From the NCBI GenBank assembly GCA_937915755.1, contig CALGGR010000170.1, positions 1-6,075 of the forward strand: a stretch of DNA of 6,075 nt, in the 5' to 3' direction. Positions 4,889-6,075 of the stretch are shown here, piece by piece. The translations under genes were made by a program, and so were the position numbers. The stretch is from an uncultured Fretibacterium sp. (GTDB taxonomy: Bacteria > Synergistota > Synergistia > Synergistales > Aminobacteriaceae). The notes beneath the pieces are model-generated. The model was given only the letters and a program-made list of their open reading frames with translations. It ran no database searches and had not been told where the DNA came from. Each line of letters starts with the position of its first letter. The stretch's first letter is position 1.

Positions 4889-5935
4889 TTACGTACGCTT
4901 AAGATGTGTAGAATTAATTTTAGGTGATCTATCAGGATGTACATAAGCATGGAAGTATTCACACTTATAATACCCCTTAAAATGCCAACTCTCATCACTA
5001 AAATCTATGTAATCGCACGATCGACAATGCGCTTTTCTATAAGATGGACAACACTCATCCTCGAAAGTTTGAACGTGTTTTGCATTAAATTGAGGAGAAT
5101 AAGAACCGTGAACATAGCCTTTAAAACGTTCGCATTTAGCATAGTCATCATGCTCTACGGGCTTATCAAATGAGTCATAACGGGGACAGTCACAACATTG
5201 GCTGTACTTGTAACCAGGACAGCAGTACTCTTTTTCTTCCGAACTATCAAATCTATCAAAGTTTCCATTGGAAGAATTTTCACACTTGTCGTAAATCGTG
5301 AATAAAAAGAACGCTATACCTATAAATGCCATTACGGTTTCACCACATCCTGCTCCTGATTCTTTCTTAGTCCCTGAAGATATAACATAATTTACTCTAG
5401 CGATAATATCTTGCAACTTTTCGGAAGAAATAAGTTTTACATATTTCTCAAAAACCCAGCCTACTTTCCCGGAAGAACTTTGAACACATATCCACTTTTC
5501 GTTAGAGCTAGGATGTTTCCATTCTCCAAGGTAAGTTAAGTATGCAGTAGTCTCTGTGTTTAATTTAGTAATTACATTTGCCTTTGTATGTGGTTGTGAA
5601 CGCATAAAAACATTTTCTCCGACAATATAAACTGCCTTATTGCCTTCAACATAGTTATATGCTCCCCGTTCCCAAATGTAAACTGGTATCTTTTTTTGTG
5701 CCGTTAAGTCCTGCATTCTTGCAAGAGCTTCATCAACTGTATAACTTTTTGTGTCAATTTTAGAGAGCTGTTGATTCTGTAATTTGATAAATTGTTGCAA
5801 TGCTTGTTCATCTCCTTGTACTGCTTTCAGTGTATTTTGCTCCACCATTCGTGGAGTCATTTCTGTGAATGCAAACAGTGCGTTTGCCCAAAGTAGAGTT
5901 ACAAGTATAGAGATGAAAAACAGTTTCCTGATCAT
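4889..5935 (-). CDS. Secreted/membrane SH3b-domain protein with C-terminal tandem Cys/His-rich repeats
   Basis: I do not recognise this 348-residue protein as a whole. Residues 1-22 form a signal peptide (MIRK, hydrophobic core, cleavage likely after ALFA). A polar helical region with many Gln follows (about 28-85). Residues 101-167 resemble a bacterial SH3 domain: YIVGENVFMRSQP, a turn-rich middle, then KWICVQSSSGKVGWVFEKYV. Such domains usually bind peptidoglycan or peptides in the periplasm. One membrane segment follows (about 199-215, VMAFIGIAFFLFTIY), so with a cleaved signal the C-terminus would be cytoplasmic. Residues 238-344 hold two gapless 57-residue repeats rich in Cys, His and Tyr. 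The start has an AAGGAG ribosome site 9 nt upstream. The gene is clearly AT-richer than its neighbours (19 of 60 G/C at 5401-5460, against 32 of 60 at 3181-3240 in the isomerase gene), suggesting separate origin. It converges on the LysR gene and has no visible operon partner. Confidence 0.85.
   Translation of the reverse strand: MIRKLFFISILVTLLWANALFAFTEMTPRMVEQNTLKAVQGDEQALQQFIKLQNQQLSKIDTKSYTVDEALARMQDLTAQKKIPVYIWERGAYNYVEGNKAVYIVGENVFMRSQPHTKANVITKLNTETTAYLTYLGEWKHPSSNEKWICVQSSSGKVGWVFEKYVKLISSEKLQDIIARVNYVISSGTKKESGAGCGETVMAFIGIAFFLFTIYDKCENSSNGNFDRFDSSEEKEYCCPGYKYSQCCDCPRYDSFDKPVEHDDYAKCERFKGYVHGSYSPQFNAKHVQTFEDECCPSYRKAHCRSCDYIDFSDESWHFKGYYKCEYFHAYVHPDRSPKINSTHLKRT
4904..5224 (-). repeat. 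Two tandem 57-codon units encoding a Cys/His-rich motif
   Basis: Unit 1 (residues 238-287) and unit 2 (295-344) align without gaps at an offset of 57 residues (171 nt), with 20 identical positions of 50. The shared pattern is CCPxY, CxxC, D-x2-D, YxKCExF, YVH, SPxxN and a final H. Specific pairs are C238/C295, C239/C296, C247/C304, C250/C307, C268/C325, H276/H333 and H287/H344. Five Cys and two His per unit are enough for a metal site. A possible half unit, YDKCE (215-219), precedes unit 1 directly after the membrane segment. The DNA copies have diverged, so the duplication is not recent. Confidence 0.85.
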
Positions 5936-5993
5936 TCTTTATTTCTCCTTTCACATGTATTAAGAGTCCATTATTTAGCAGAGTTATGATTTT

Positions 5994-6020
5994 TAACTAG
6001 TGCAATTACAATGCTAGTTA
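5994..6020. repeat. Inverted repeat upstream of the SH3b gene
   Basis: TAACTAG (5994-6000) and CTAGTTA (6014-6020) form a perfect 7-bp dyad around a 13-nt centre, about 60-85 bp upstream of the start at 5935. No T run follows on either strand, so it does not look like a terminator. Its position fits an operator or the leader of the SH3b gene. A smaller dyad, CTCTG-TAA-CAGAG, lies at 6051-6063. I could not define a convincing promoter in 5936-6075. Confidence 0.35.
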
Positions 6021-6075
6021 GTAAGAACCTGTCTTCACAATTAACATAACCTCTGTAACAGAGTATTTATATGTG

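Noticed and set aside
4937..5173. A 78-codon plus-strand open frame opposite the Cys/His repeats
   Set aside because: The minus-strand frame shows a gapless, Cys/His-preserving repeat, signal peptide and ribosome site; the plus frame shows none of these.
1..6075. CRISPR array, tRNA, rRNA or insertion sequence ends
   Set aside because: I saw no evenly spaced direct repeats, no tRNA cloverleaf with CCA-type end, no rRNA-like stretch, and no paired terminal inverted repeats flanking a transposase.

Overview
The window looks like bacterial chromosome from a host-associated or anaerobic Gram-negative-type organism. A signal-peptide/SH3b envelope protein, compact operons with good Shine-Dalgarno sites, and a LysR-controlled carboxylate catabolism locus support this. 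The gene set resembles loci I associate with gut Synergistota, but that placement is inference and cannot be proven from the sequence.

Layout. (1) Positions 3-470 (+) hold the 3' end of a gene cut by the window edge. It has a CxxC motif and a C-terminal region resembling the tail of phage-type superfamily II DNA helicases, and is followed by a strong stem-loop/T-run terminator (518-570). (2) Positions 603-3683 (-) form a tight three-gene operon with gaps of 12 and 15 nt. In transcription order it encodes a PrpF-family isomerase/tautomerase, a DASS/SLC13-type carboxylate permease, and an RraA-family protein with the D-X20-R-D motif of HMG/CHA aldolases. (3) A 130-bp divergent intergenic region (3684-3813) holds a good sigma-70-like promoter for the operon and a candidate operator next to the regulator's start. 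(4) Positions 3814-4698 (+) encode a LysR-type regulator. (5) Positions 4699-4888 have no intact gene, but the minus strand holds a short protein-like open frame that looks like a small or decayed coding sequence. (6) Positions 4889-5935 (-) encode an AT-rich secreted/membrane protein with signal peptide, SH3b domain, one membrane segment and two gapless 57-residue Cys/His-rich repeats that I do not recognise. (7) Positions 5936-6075 are upstream sequence with a short inverted repeat.

How the genes work together. The divergent LysR gene probably senses a carboxylate and switches on the operon. The permease would bring in an unsaturated or oxo di-/tricarboxylate, the PrpF enzyme would move its double bond, and the RraA-family class II aldolase would cleave a derived hydroxy-oxo acid to pyruvate plus oxaloacetate or pyruvate. 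This matches two of the three steps of the lower gallate/protocatechuate 4,5-cleavage route (GalD-like and GalC/LigK-like) but lacks the hydratase in between, so the true substrate is open. The most novel-looking item is the Cys/His-repeat SH3b protein.
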